In this document: piece after piece, positions 5,726-12,424 of the stretch
How the letters are laid out: each line of letters starts with the position of its first letter
Numbering within the stretch: position 1 is the first letter of the stretch
Assembly (NCBI GenBank): GCA_023415055.1
Contig: JAEZLZ010000130.1
Span: 1 to 12,424, forward strand
Length of the DNA stretch: 12,424 nucleotides
DNA from: Bacillota bacterium
GTDB taxonomy: Bacteria; Bacillota; Clostridia; Lachnospirales; Lachnospiraceae
Direction of reading: 5' to 3'
Translations under genes and position numbers: made by a program
Notes under the pieces: model-generated
Seen by the model: only the letters and a program-made list of their open reading frames with translations
What the model was told of the DNA's origin: nothing
Databases searched by the model: none

Positions 5726-6805
5726 ATGAAAGCAAAAAACGGTACTATTTATCAAAATAATTACGCAAGATCGGCTGCATTTTATGAAGCAACCTGTGCT
5801 ACTGTCGAAGATAATGATTTATCCAAGAAAGCAGCTCATGAGTTTATTCTCTCAATCTATCGGACAATCGGAGAGAAATGCGATGATATTGGACTAAAGG
5901 CTGTACCCGATGTTTTCTTCCGTCCATGGGAACCGCAAAAGGGAAGAGAAGCTGATGTGAAAGCAATTCGCACTCCCCTTGCAAAGATAGAGGATTTGAT
6001 GGAGCAGATGTATCTTTTTTGCAGACAAGCAGAGGTCACCGAGCGAGGTCTTTTGGCATCAGCTGAAAGTTTTTCACCTAAGAAAATATTAATATCTGTA
6101 CTGTCAGCAGCAGGTGTAACCGTTACCAAAAAGGAAAGACTTGAAATCCACTGTGGAAAAGAAATTGCAGAAGGCTTAAAAATGCTATCTGAAATAGCGG
6201 CGGCAACACAATCCGAGGAAGCAGAGAATTTGGCAAAGCCAGTTTTTTATTTCAGCCGGTGTGCATTTGACCCAAACACAGACTGGTTAAGTCACAGCTT
6301 TGATGATATGCTTGATGCAAATGGCAAGGTCATAGATTTATGTACAAAGCTGAAAGGGCTTGGATATCGTAGAGAGATAATGCTAGACGGGCGGTATTTA
6401 TCACTCAATTATGTTAAGGAATACAGCAAAAAGCCGGAACCGATAAAAAAGGCTTGGGCGGACAAATCACATCTTGGAATTGAAATCAGCTATGAGGACC
6501 TTTGTATTGTACCTGCAACACTACATATAAGATTACCGCGTTTTGCAGAGTTTTTGAGCAGAGCCGATGAATGGCCCGGTACGGCTAAAAAGCTAATAAG
6601 TGAGAAGTTAAAGAACTGTGATCTTTGCAGATATTGTGTGCAGACTGACAAAAGCGGAACCAGACCTCTTGCAGCGGTAGCGTTCGAGGGTATGACAAAA
6701 TGTCCTTATTTTCCTTCATTTTCTCTAAGATGGAATGAAATAAGCGAGGAACTTACCGAACAGATCATATCGATACTTGAGGCATATCGAATACTTATGC
6801 CATGA
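5726..6805 (+). CDS. Conserved protein of unknown function with a CxxCxxC...C cluster
   Basis: A 359-aa soluble protein without signal peptide or membrane segment. The first two thirds are largely helical and charged, with the segment PDVFFRPWEPQKGREADV at about 61-78. Near the C-terminus CDLCRYC places C298, C301 and C304 at CxxCxxC spacing. C326 in KCPYFPSF completes four cysteines that could bind zinc or an iron-sulfur cluster. I recall similar hypothetical proteins in Clostridia, but no assigned function. I choose ATG at 5726 because AAGGAG (5714-5719) is 6 nt upstream; the ATG at 5711 would have that site inside its coding region and no site of its own. It is a single gene whose base composition looks closer to efp than to the AT-rich block, so it probably belongs to the resident chromosome. 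An inverted repeat at 5664-5697 may control it. Confidence 0.85.
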   Translation: MKAKNGTIYQNNYARSAAFYEATCATVEDNDLSKKAAHEFILSIYRTIGEKCDDIGLKAVPDVFFRPWEPQKGREADVKAIRTPLAKIEDLMEQMYLFCRQAEVTERGLLASAESFSPKKILISVLSAAGVTVTKKERLEIHCGKEIAEGLKMLSEIAAATQSEEAENLAKPVFYFSRCAFDPNTDWLSHSFDDMLDANGKVIDLCTKLKGLGYRREIMLDGRYLSLNYVKEYSKKPEPIKKAWADKSHLGIEISYEDLCIVPATLHIRLPRFAEFLSRADEWPGTAKKLISEKLKNCDLCRYCVQTDKSGTRPLAAVAFEGMTKCPYFPSFSLRWNEISEELTEQIISILEAYRILMP

Positions 6806-6969
6806 AATAAGTTTTAAAGGTCCCTTGGCGAATGATCTGACATAAGTTTCTTAGGGAATGATACAAATACCCATCTGATACCTTGAATTTGCTAGAAAAG
6901 CAGTAGTAACGGTTAGTCTAATAATGTATGTTTCCTATTGATGGAATAGCGGAACCCCCCCTGCATTAC

Positions 6970-7014
6970 CATTAAGTACCGTGTCAAATTATTTGAACTT
7001 ATGGTACGATAATG
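6970..7014. promoter_or_regulatory. Nested dyad upstream of the large secreted protein gene
   Basis: Outer arms CATTAAGTACC (6970-6980) and GGTACGATAATG (7003-7014) pair over 10 positions with a small bulge. Between them TCAAATTATTTGA (6984-6996) is itself a perfect 13-nt palindrome. No T-tract follows. It lies 66 nt before the start codon at 7080, so an operator or leader hairpin is likely. Confidence 0.5.
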
Positions 7015-7079
7015 AATGCTTTCATAAGATGGAAATGACAGTTACATTAATGATAGCAATTTAGATTCAGGGGGAACTT

Positions 7080-9557
7080 ATGCGCAAAATTAAGATACTG
7101 ATCTGTCCCATAATGATTTTTGCCTTTCTATTCATTGTAGGACATACGGCATTTGCGAAAGAACTTAGTGCAAGTGTCTACACAAATGATAACTTTGAAT
7201 ATGAATATAGTGGTCAAATTCTGATGTATAAAGTAACTTCATTACCGAAAGATTCTAATCACGGAATTGTGGCACTGATCGGTGCCAAGGATAAAGTGAA
7301 TCTGTCCGGTGAGGTACAGATACCTGCAAATGTATCCTATATGGGGGAAGAATATTCTGTTACAAGTATTGATCATGATGCTTTTAATGGCAGCAGAAAT
7401 ATTACAAGCGTAACTATACCAGAGGGTGTTAAGAATATAGGCTGGAACGCCTTCTATCAATGCCAATCCCTGACCGATATTACGATTGCTGACAGTGTTA
7501 CCGGAATAGGTGATGCTGCATTTTTATTATGTACGAGTTTAAAGAAAATCAGGCTTCCCAAGGACTTAAAGGTAATTCCGGACAATTTGTTTTTTAAATG
7601 CAGTGCGTTGGAAAGCGTAGAGATTCCGGAGGGTCTTAAGACGATCCGGAGAGATTCTTTTAAATACTGTGATAATCTAAAGAATATCTATCTGCCGAAA
7701 TCTATCACCAGTATTTATTCAGGGACATTCGTTGGTAAAGATGTTGTTTGCTCGGTTATTCGGGATTCCTATGCAGCGGATTACTGTAAAAGAAACAGAT
7801 TATTTTGCTCCTATTTTGCAGCTTCACAGGAAGCAGAGATTGCGCTCGAGGATATCGTCTCACAGGAGATGGAAACGAGACTGTTTTCCGGTCAAACACA
7901 AACGCTTCACATATTATACTATCCTATGAACACAAGTGAGAACAAAACAGCTGTTTGGACAAGTAAAAACCATAATGTTGCTACGGTTGATGCCAATGGT
8001 GTGGTGACTGCAGTAAGCCCGGGTAAAACAAAAATAACCGCAGTAATTGGATCAAAGCAAGCGGAATACATTATCATTGTCAATCCGTATACTCCAAAAT
8101 CAGTAAAAGCAACAGCTACCGGTCTGCGAAGTATTAGGCTGACCTGGAACTCGGTAAAAGGCGTCCGGGGGTATACCATCTATCGTGCAACCTCGGATAA
8201 GGGTCCCTTTGCAAGGCTCACCAGTATAGTCAATAATTATTATAGAGATATCTCATTCTATGAAGATACTGCCCTTAATCCAAAGACTACATATTATTAT
8301 AAGGTCTTTGCCTATGATTATGGCAGTAGCCATTTTTCCAAAGTGGCTACTGCAAGTCCAAAGCTTGCACAACCTAAGGTGTCTGCGACAGGGGTGAAAA
8401 ATGATAAGATAAAGCTACGATGGGAGTATGTCACGGGAAGCAAGGGTTACATCATCTACAGGTCAACTTCAAAAAACGGTACCTATAAGAAATATAAGAC
8501 CGTGACATCTCTGAACTATACGGATAATGATGTATCTAAAAACAAAACTTATTATTACTATGTTAAGGCATACTATACTGAGAATAATAAAAATATATAT
8601 AGCGATAACTCCAAGACGGTGAAGACAGTTGCTAAGACGCCATCGACCCCGAAATATGTAACAATCGGGACAAGCTTATCCGATGTCTATAAAATATTAG
8701 GCAAGACGCATGATAAAGAATATGCCAATGGGTATCTGGAGCTTCTTTATACGAAACCAATCTATTACTTTCCTGGCATGCGCTCAGCTCATATTTATTT
8801 ACAGAAAATCGATGATGAATACATTGTAATCGGATGGTCTAATCTTTATTACAGTGGGTACAACGCTAAGGTATCCGATGGCTATGAACAGAATACAGGT
8901 TCCTTTACTCTGGGTTCTACTTTAAATGAAGTAGAAAAAGCGATGGAGACACCGGATGATTTCGAACTGAAATTTGCCGGAGGTATATCTTATGGTCCGC
9001 ATCTGAGTGACTTTGTAGTAATTAAGAAATCAGAGATTAAATATAGAGATGGCTCTACAATTACCTTCAATTCGGACGGGAAGGTAGTCGGATGGGTGAA
9101 TAAAGGCAGCCTGAAATTAAGGAATAGTTCTGTGAAACCTACGAAGGCTGGCATAACACGGGGAAGCTCCTTAAATGAAGTGATGAAAGCACTAGGTAAT
9201 CCTACTAAGATTTTAGATGGAGGAGCAGGTTACCCGAGATATGTAACCTATGGCAATTCCACCTTAGTATTTGATCATAATTTGTTACTGGTTCAATGGC
9301 AAAATAGAGGAAAGATTAATATATCAATCGGAAAAAAAGTACCGAATGCACCGGAAGTAAAAGTCGGCTCTTCACTGGACGCTGTCATTAATGCGCTTGG
9401 GACACCGGATAGCTTTATTGCGGATGAGATTGATATAGATTCCTTGAGGGAAGTAGCTTACGGTAATTATAGGATAAAATTTAACAGCAACCAATCTGTG
9501 ACCGGAACATATCTATATGATGGCTATAGTGAAAACCCGGTTAGCTCAATTCATTAA
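7080..9557 (+). CDS. Secreted BspA-like protein: leucine-rich repeats, Big2, two Fn3 and four BamE-like repeats
   Basis: An 825-aa exported protein. Residues 1-26 are a signal peptide with likely cleavage after HTAFA. Residues 94-208 hold five exact 23-residue leucine-rich repeats of the LRR_5/BspA type (pattern V..I...AF..C..L..I.IP..) plus a partial sixth. About 255-334 is a bacterial Ig-like Big2 domain (VATVDANGVVTAVSPGKTKI). About 337-426 and 430-517 are two fibronectin type III domains with GYTIYR/GYIIYR strands. From 527 to 815 come four related segments, starting near 527, 607, 690 and 759, with the pattern hxxGSSLxxVxxALGxP...YGxxxIxF...VxGW; these look like BamE/SmpA-type folds. There is no LPXTG, membrane anchor or SLH domain, so attachment is unknown. 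Likely a surface or secreted binding protein; no enzymatic domain is seen. AGGGGGA (7069-7075) precedes the ATG. Confidence 0.9.
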   Translation: MRKIKILICPIMIFAFLFIVGHTAFAKELSASVYTNDNFEYEYSGQILMYKVTSLPKDSNHGIVALIGAKDKVNLSGEVQIPANVSYMGEEYSVTSIDHDAFNGSRNITSVTIPEGVKNIGWNAFYQCQSLTDITIADSVTGIGDAAFLLCTSLKKIRLPKDLKVIPDNLFFKCSALESVEIPEGLKTIRRDSFKYCDNLKNIYLPKSITSIYSGTFVGKDVVCSVIRDSYAADYCKRNRLFCSYFAASQEAEIALEDIVSQEMETRLFSGQTQTLHILYYPMNTSENKTAVWTSKNHNVATVDANGVVTAVSPGKTKITAVIGSKQAEYIIIVNPYTPKSVKATATGLRSIRLTWNSVKGVRGYTIYRATSDKGPFARLTSIVNNYYRDISFYEDTALNPKTTYYYKVFAYDYGSSHFSKVATASPKLAQPKVSATGVKNDKIKLRWEYVTGSKGYIIYRSTSKNGTYKKYKTVTSLNYTDNDVSKNKTYYYYVKAYYTENNKNIYSDNSKTVKTVAKTPSTPKYVTIGTSLSDVYKILGKTHDKEYANGYLELLYTKPIYYFPGMRSAHIYLQKIDDEYIVIGWSNLYYSGYNAKVSDGYEQNTGSFTLGSTLNEVEKAMETPDDFELKFAGGISYGPHLSDFVVIKKSEIKYRDGSTITFNSDGKVVGWVNKGSLKLRNSSVKPTKAGITRGSSLNEVMKALGNPTKILDGGAGYPRYVTYGNSTLVFDHNLLLVQWQNRGKINISIGKKVPNAPEVKVGSSLDAVINALGTPDSFIADEIDIDSLREVAYGNYRIKFNSNQSVTGTYLYDGYSENPVSSIH

Positions 9558-9560
9558 TCT

Positions 9561-9605
9561 AAGCGCAATCTAGGAAAGGTAAAAATTCCATGGATTGCGC
9601 TTTTT
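9561..9605 (+). terminator. Terminator of the secreted-protein gene; hairpin family copy 4
   Basis: AAGCGCAATC (9561-9570) and GATTGCGCTT (9593-9602) form a perfect 10-bp stem, with inner GGAA/TTCC pairing and a T-run at 9601-9605. It begins 3 nt after the stop codon. The sequence is closely related to the hairpins at 623, 4170 and 5405. Confidence 0.9.
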
Positions 9606-9681
9606 ATGTAGATATTGTTGGAAAGATGATGTATAATATTGCCAAATGTCTCTCAAATAGATACTAGAACGGAGGATATCA

Positions 9682-10473
9682 TTGTACACCCAAATCGTAA
9701 TTGTTTTAATCCTAAATTTTATCATTTCAATGATCGGTACGTTAGCATATTCTGTCAGACTGGTTGGTGTAAGAACCGGAAAGATAGCTGTTACTTACTC
9801 TGTGTTTAATATCCTATCCCTGATCTCGAGAATCGCGGTAACATTTCAATTACCATTACTAACAAAGTTTGTTGAACGAAATACAAATTCAAGTGAGCTA
9901 TTAAATATTTTTAATTCGATTATAGTAGTGTCTGGAATTGCAACCTTTGTGGGGGCTTTTCTGATACCAACCTTTCAAAGAATATTCTATCGGGGGGTAT
10001 TGCGGTTTTCCGTTGAAAAGTCCATACCACGACTTATCCTTCATAGCTTTTCAAAAACAGGGCTTAACTATATGAAGGATTGCATCGCTATTCCTATGGC
10101 AACGAATATAACAAAGATTAAATATAAAAAGCTACCGATTAAGATTGTTGCTTTTAATATGATTGCGGTTGCACTACTCACCGTCGGGACCCTTTCTCCG
10201 ATCTATGCCGGAAAAATTGCACCGGACCTAAGGGCAACCTGTATTACCCTGTCATCGATTATTAATGGTATTGCTACCGTTCTCATGTCAATCTTTATCG
10301 ATCCTCATTTATCGATTATGACGGATGAAGTGATCGATGGGAAATGCAGTGAAGAAGATTTTCGAGGATGTGTGATTGCGATGGTAGGTAGTAAATGTAT
10401 CGGAACTTTTACTTCACTACTGTTACTGGTTCCGGCCGCCTACCTTATCGTGGCTATTGCAAAGGTAATATGA
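9682..10473 (+). CDS. amj: Lipid II flippase, Amj family (DUF2837)
   Basis: A 263-aa polytopic membrane protein matching the Amj family, the alternative lipid II flippase that in Bacillus subtilis backs up MurJ by moving the peptidoglycan precursor across the membrane. The N-terminal segment ETLAY-like MIGTLAYSVRLVGVRTGK (residues 17-34), followed by SVFNILSLISR (40-50) and a Q-P-L-L turn, is the family hallmark. Hydrophobic segments lie at about 4-23, 72-95, 152-175, 185-207 and 238-260, and length agrees with the family. The start is TTG at 9682 with GGAGG at 9671-9675, 6 nt upstream; the next in-frame ATG (residue 17) would remove the first membrane segment. In B. subtilis amj is induced by envelope stress, but no recognisable regulator site is visible here. 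The lipoprotein gene starts 88 nt downstream. Confidence 0.83.
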   Translation: MYTQIVIVLILNFIISMIGTLAYSVRLVGVRTGKIAVTYSVFNILSLISRIAVTFQLPLLTKFVERNTNSSELLNIFNSIIVVSGIATFVGAFLIPTFQRIFYRGVLRFSVEKSIPRLILHSFSKTGLNYMKDCIAIPMATNITKIKYKKLPIKIVAFNMIAVALLTVGTLSPIYAGKIAPDLRATCITLSSIINGIATVLMSIFIDPHLSIMTDEVIDGKCSEEDFRGCVIAMVGSKCIGTFTSLLLLVPAAYLIVAIAKVI

Positions 10474-10561
10474 TACTGAGCCCTCTATGATAACATAACT
10501 ATGTATTTGGCAAGAAAGCCGTAAAGGAAATAATGATAAAACATGAGGAGACATTATAAAA

Positions 10562-11182
10562 ATGAAAAGATTTTTTGCACTAATTCTTTTTTTTATGATT
10601 GCACTGACTTCGGTCTCTTGTTCAGACAGTACGGACCATCCTAAGTTTTTAACGAAGGAAGGGATAGAACCCTATGAATTATCAGAAAGTGAGAAATACA
10701 TATTGCAATCCTTAGGGTTGGATTACAATACACAAATTATTTCGTTTCATGCACCGAAAGAGGCAATCACTTTAAATGTTAATGTTTATAGGCTTGGAGA
10801 GGATAAAAAATGGTGCAATATTGGTGGCGGAGCTACTTCCATAGGCAGGGATAAAGTGCCTGTGGAACAGCTGGTTGGAACTTTTACGATGCAACTTAAA
10901 GAAAACCATGCGATTGTTTTTAATATAAATGCCAGCGGAAGAGCTTCCTACAAAACGGAAGAAATCATACTCGACAGTAAAACAATGCAATCTATGAAAT
11001 GTTTTTTACAGGAGTTCCAGAAGGTAGAAATGAATAAAGAAATACCTGTTGCTCTCATGGTTTATGATAGCGGTACAAGTATGAGCGGGTACTCTCTGCA
11101 AGATTATTTTGATCCTTCTGTATTCGACGGAATGGATTTTGTACAGGTAGTCACCTTAACCTTTACAGATAAAGATTTATAA
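10562..11182 (+). CDS. Predicted lipoprotein of unknown function
   Basis: A 206-aa protein with a lipoprotein-like signal: K2-R3, a hydrophobic run to about residue 16, then SVSC with the candidate lipidated cysteine at C20. The -3 residue is S rather than the usual L or V, so lipidation is likely but not certain. The mature part begins with a polar, D/S-rich linker and then a mixed alpha/beta domain, with the glycine-rich NIGGGATSIG at about 86-95. I recognise no known domain. ATG at 10562 has GGAG at 10547-10550, somewhat far away at 11 nt. The next gene follows after only 31 nt, and the preceding flippase gene is also co-directional, so the three may be one transcript. A role at the outer face of the membrane is inferred from the signal alone. 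Confidence 0.78.
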   Translation: MKRFFALILFFMIALTSVSCSDSTDHPKFLTKEGIEPYELSESEKYILQSLGLDYNTQIISFHAPKEAITLNVNVYRLGEDKKWCNIGGGATSIGRDKVPVEQLVGTFTMQLKENHAIVFNINASGRASYKTEEIILDSKTMQSMKCFLQEFQKVEMNKEIPVALMVYDSGTSMSGYSLQDYFDPSVFDGMDFVQVVTLTFTDKDL

Positions 11183-11213
11183 ATGTTAAGAAGCGAATTA
11201 GGAGAATAATATT

Positions 11214-12170
11214 GTGGAAGATAAATATTCCAAAGCATTTATCGATGCTTTGACCAAGAAGGATTTAACCGCGATAAGAAGAGTGCCAAAGGCAGATTTA
11301 CATAATCATTTTACTCTTGGCGGGAATCGGGAGTACATACGTGAAGTAACCGGAATATCGATTCCCTCATATAAAGGGATTCTTACCTCGATGCAGGAGA
11401 TGCACGACTGGAATGCAAAGTATTTGGGCAGCTGGTTTGATAATAGTAAAATGAGAAGATTATTGATCGACGCTGCATTTGTTCAAGCTAAAGCGGACGG
11501 AGTGAAGATACTCGAAATCGGAGAGGATGTCTGGGGGCTTGGAGAGTATTTCAATCATCATATCGAGGAACTGATTTATGCATTTCGGGATGCAAATGAG
11601 AGAATTGCTCCTGAGGTAGAATTACGATTGCAGATTGGATTATCCAGACATTGCCAGGTTGAATACTTAATGGATTGCCTCAAGTACTTTTGGGGTAGAA
11701 AGGAATTCTATTCGATTGATCTGTATGCAGATGAAATGGCTCAACCGATCGAGAACTTTGTTCCGATCTATCAGCTGGCTAAGGAAAATGGACTGCGATT
11801 AAAGGCGCATATCGGAGAATGGGGCACCGCAGAGGATATCATTCAGGGAATTGAATTATTGAAGCTGGATGAAGTGCAGCACGGAATTGCTGCAGTGAAT
11901 TCAGAGAAGGTAATGGAATATCTGGCAGACCGCCATATCAGATTGAATATAACCCCTACGAGCAATTTAAAGCTGGGCAGGGTTAAGAATATGGAGGAGC
12001 ATCCGATACAAAAGCTTTACCGGTCCGGTGTGAACGTTACGATCAATTCAGACGACATTCTGATCTTTGATAGTGATGTATCAAAGGAATACTTGAGATT
12101 ATACGAAAATCAAGTTCTGACCGCAGAAGAGCTGGATGATATCCGGGTGAACGGGTTATTAAGTCTCTAG
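11214..12170 (+). CDS. Adenosine deaminase-family amidohydrolase
   Basis: A 318-aa TIM-barrel metallohydrolase of the adenosine/AMP deaminase family, which hydrolyses the 6-amino group of adenosine-type substrates (adenosine to inosine) in the cytoplasm. Metal and catalytic residues are in place: H30xH32 in KADLHNHF, H199 and E202 in HIGE (usual HAGE), H223 in QHGIAAV, the TPTSN loop (247-251), and D280-D281 in NSDD. The usual proline after DD is replaced by I, and the chain ends soon after DDIRVNG, lacking the RNSIEASF-type C-terminal tail, so it is somewhat shorter than typical adenosine deaminases. Substrate may therefore be another aminopurine or nucleoside. The start is GTG at 11214 with GGAG at 11201-11204, 9 nt upstream. 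It lies 31 nt after the lipoprotein gene and is probably co-transcribed. Confidence 0.87.
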   Translation: MEDKYSKAFIDALTKKDLTAIRRVPKADLHNHFTLGGNREYIREVTGISIPSYKGILTSMQEMHDWNAKYLGSWFDNSKMRRLLIDAAFVQAKADGVKILEIGEDVWGLGEYFNHHIEELIYAFRDANERIAPEVELRLQIGLSRHCQVEYLMDCLKYFWGRKEFYSIDLYADEMAQPIENFVPIYQLAKENGLRLKAHIGEWGTAEDIIQGIELLKLDEVQHGIAAVNSEKVMEYLADRHIRLNITPTSNLKLGRVKNMEEHPIQKLYRSGVNVTINSDDILIFDSDVSKEYLRLYENQVLTAEELDDIRVNGLLSL

Positions 12171-12323
12171 TTTATGATGAAGCAATTATAAAGGTGAGAA
12201 GGGGTGTTTCTATGAAGACAAAAAATAAATCTTGCTAATGTTTGTCAAGAAGAATTTTGAGAAATTTCAGGTTAAAAAAGGGTAACTTTAATAAACATAC
12301 ATATTGTAGATTTTTCATAAATG

Positions 12324-12329
12324 TATAAT
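12324..12329 (+). promoter_or_regulatory. Possible -10 box before the terminal stem-loop region
   Basis: A perfect TATAAT at 12324-12329 would start transcription near 12336, directly ahead of the stem-loops at 12340. The only -35-like hexamer, TTGTAG (12304-12309), is spaced by just 14 nt, so this is weak. Confidence 0.3.
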
Positions 12330-12339
12330 AATAAGCTCA

Positions 12340-12412
12340 GATTTACTTATAGAGCTCCATCGCACGAGCGTAGTAAATCCGGAGAAACTTATTTACTGCA
12401 GCCATTTTGGCT
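12340..12412 (+). promoter_or_regulatory. Candidate structured leader with mutually exclusive hairpins
   Basis: GATTTACT (12340-12347) pairs perfectly with AGTAAATC (12372-12379), enclosing an inner GCTC/GAGC stem (12354-12357, 12366-12369). The same AGTAAAT (12372-12378) can instead pair with ATTTACT (12391-12397). A third small stem AGCCA/TGGCT (12400-12404, 12408-12412) follows. The three-segment arrangement resembles an attenuator or riboswitch-like leader for a gene beyond the window. I do not recognise a known class. Confidence 0.4.
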
Positions 12413-12424
12413 ACGTTGTAAGGC

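Noticed and set aside
7242..8179. ORFs in other frames inside the secreted protein gene.
   Set aside because: Shadows of a gene with clear domains in its own frame.
9615..9637. TTGTTG and TATAAT before the flippase gene as a promoter.
   Set aside because: Spacing is only 11 nt; the TATAAT alone is not enough evidence.
12212..12238. Eight-codon ORF (MKTKNKSC) after a purine-rich stretch following the deaminase gene.
   Set aside because: Too short to support, with no hairpin or downstream gene that would make it a convincing leader peptide.

Overview
The window looks like a piece of a low-GC Firmicute chromosome, most probably a Lachnospiraceae/Clostridium-like anaerobe. This rests on strong AGGAGG-type ribosome binding sites, TTG and GTG starts, T-tract hairpin terminators, an Amj-type lipid II flippase gene and a BspA-like secreted leucine-rich-repeat protein. 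The organism is inferred, not proven.

Layout. (1) 42-599: a complete, conserved elongation factor P gene (efp) with its own terminator. (2) About 670-5450: an AT-rich accessory block of unrelated genes, each with its own ribosome binding site and separated by long gaps. In order these are a chloramphenicol-phosphotransferase-like kinase, a small membrane-anchored protein, a blasticidin-S-deaminase-like cytidine deaminase, a broken pyridoxamine-phosphate-oxidase-fold gene, a GNAT acetyltransferase, and, on the minus strand, a CPBP intramembrane protease followed upstream by the 3' tail of an IS1595-type transposase. (3) 5726-6805: a conserved protein of unknown function with a CxxCxxC...C cluster. 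(4) 7080-9557: a large secreted multidomain protein (leucine-rich repeats, Big2, two Fn3 domains, four BamE-like repeats). (5) 9682-12170: three co-oriented genes, an Amj-like lipid II flippase, a lipoprotein and an adenosine-deaminase-family enzyme. (6) 12171-12424: a noncoding tail with alternative stem-loops.

Main observation. The last 19 bases of efp plus its stop (583-601) recur exactly at 4069-4087, and a more diverged copy of the efp end together with its terminator recurs at about 5372-5448. The last two copies are both preceded by the same 9 bases. The AT-rich block therefore looks like two consecutive insertions anchored at the 3' end of efp, the way genomic islands use gene ends as attachment sites. 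No integrase lies in the window, so the cassettes would be remnants or mobilised in trans. Separately, four related hairpins (623-667, 4170-4209, 5405-5448, 9561-9605) form a dispersed repeat family, three of them with terminator T-tracts.

Functionally, the inserted block resembles a collection of small-molecule-modifying or self-protection genes (phosphotransferase, deaminase, acetyltransferase), while the right half concerns the cell surface and envelope. I see no rRNA, tRNA, CRISPR array or complete mobile element.
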